Origin: Demequina zhanjiangensis | GTDB taxonomy: Bacteria > Actinomycetota > Actinomycetes > Actinomycetales > Demequinaceae | DNA: 64,000 nucleotides | Reading direction: 5' to 3' | Assembly: GCF_030418315.1 (NCBI RefSeq) | Contig: NZ_JAUHPV010000004.1 | Location: 124,001-188,000, forward strand | In this document: positions 63,507-64,000 of the stretch, one piece after another | Numbering within the stretch: position 1 is the first letter of the stretch | Layout of the letters: each line of letters begins with the position of its first letter | Program-made: the position numbers and the translations under genes | Notes under the pieces: model-generated | What the model was told of the DNA's origin: nothing | The model's input: the letters and a program-made list of their open reading frames with translations, nothing else | Databases searched by the model: none

Positions 63507-64000
63507 CCGGCATCTTCAAGAACCGGCTGTTCTGGCCGGTCGTCTCGCTGCTGACGCTCGTGGTGGTCAACACCATCGCGCGCCCCCAGTTCATCGAGAT
63601 CACGATGCGGGACGGGCGCCTCTACGGCGCTCTGATCGACATCCTCCGCAACAGCGCCCCGCTGATGCTCGTGGCGCTCGGCATGACGATCGTCATCGCG
63701 ACGCGAGGCATCGACCTTTCCGTCGGTGCCGTCATGGCGGTCTCCGGCGCGGTGGCGCTCACCATCATCGACGGATCGGGCAATCCGGGGAGCCTGGGGA
63801 CGGTCGCGGTCGCCGTGGTCGTCGCTGTGCTCGTCGCGCTCGTGCTGGGCGTGTGGAACGGCTTCCTGGTCGCCGTCCTCAAGATCCAACCGATCATCGC
63901 GACACTCGTGCTGATGCTCGCGGGCCGAGGCGTCGCCCTGCTGATCACCGGTGGGTTCATCACCACGGTGAACTCGGACCCGTTCTCCTTCATCGCGAGC
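63503..64000 (+). CDS. Sugar ABC transporter permease (YtfT/RbsC type), 3' truncated by window
   Basis: 166 visible residues from the ATG overlapping the ATPase stop. Helices include FWPVVSLLTLVVVNTIA and LMLVALGMTIVIATRGIDLSVGAVMAVSG, the conserved RbsC-type ATRGIDLSVG region, and QPIIATLVLMLAGRGVALLITGG. The gene continues beyond the window; a second permease gene (YjfF type) may follow. Confidence 0.9.
   Translation, partial: MTGIFKNRLFWPVVSLLTLVVVNTIARPQFIEITMRDGRLYGALIDILRNSAPLMLVALGMTIVIATRGIDLSVGAVMAVSGAVALTIIDGSGNPGSLGTVAVAVVVAVLVALVLGVWNGFLVAVLKIQPIIATLVLMLAGRGVALLITGGFITTVNSDPFSFIAS

Overview
This 64-kb window is high-GC, gene-dense chromosomal DNA of an actinobacterium, most likely a Micrococcales member of the Demequina/Cellulomonas type. 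The clues are the very high GC at third codon positions, frequent GTG starts, many genes with a TANNNT box 6-7 nt before the start codon and no Shine-Dalgarno (leaderless mRNAs), the actinobacterial conserved order clpS-DUF2017-murI-MBL-rph-rdgB, the DUF3039, DUF4916 and SCO7613-type genes, and an actinobacterial tmRNA. No phage, integrase, transposase or CRISPR array is visible. The species assignment is inference.

Layout. 1-9.6 kb: the end of a GH3 beta-glycosidase and a second, domain-permuted, membrane-anchored GH3 enzyme; a PAP2 phosphatase; two tandem TetR paralogues; an MMPL/RND exporter with a divergent TetR regulator and a palindromic operator. 9.6-17.4 kb: uridine phosphorylase, tmRNA, CorA-type metal transporter, a giant secreted S8 protease with cohesin-like and dockerin modules, and a TrmB/LuxR-type regulator divergent from it. 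17.4-25.7 kb: a formate/nitrite-type channel, a class III aminotransferase (GSA-aminomutase-like), the methionine importer metNIQ, a fatty acid desaturase and a CBS-GGDEF-EAL protein. 25.7-30 kb: a MarR regulator, a Ca/Na antiporter and a two-gene ABC system. 30-36.7 kb: the housekeeping cluster clpS to rdgB, a NUDIX-like protein, thioredoxin under a CsoR/CstR-like operator, tRNA-Leu, an EAL protein and a Bcp peroxiredoxin. 36.8-46 kb: a 1283-residue polytopic SCO7613-like membrane protein, tRNA-Lys, a LURP-one/scramblase-like protein, a glycine-betaine type ABC importer split into two divergent leaderless units with a circularly permuted binding protein, a DUF4126 membrane protein and tRNA-His. 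46-58.9 kb: oligoribonuclease, a YtrA-type GntR-ABC operon, an OYE-family flavoenzyme, a TetR/MFS/MarR export unit, a TetR/DUF4386 unit with twin operators, the proton-translocating transhydrogenase pntAB, an LLM flavoenzyme, a VOC gene remnant and tRNA-Arg. 59-64 kb: an orphan CZB-domain chemoreceptor and a YtfQRT-like sugar importer under two LacI-type operators; its permease runs off the window end.

The window mostly carries transport, stress export and local one-component regulation: several regulators sit next to or divergent from their likely targets and have readable palindromic operators. Two independent circular permutations (a GH3 enzyme and a betaine-binding protein), the sulfur/metal-type operator on thioredoxin, and the protease with two cellulosome-type modules are the most distinctive observations. 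I do not see an obviously new multigene defence or biosynthetic system.
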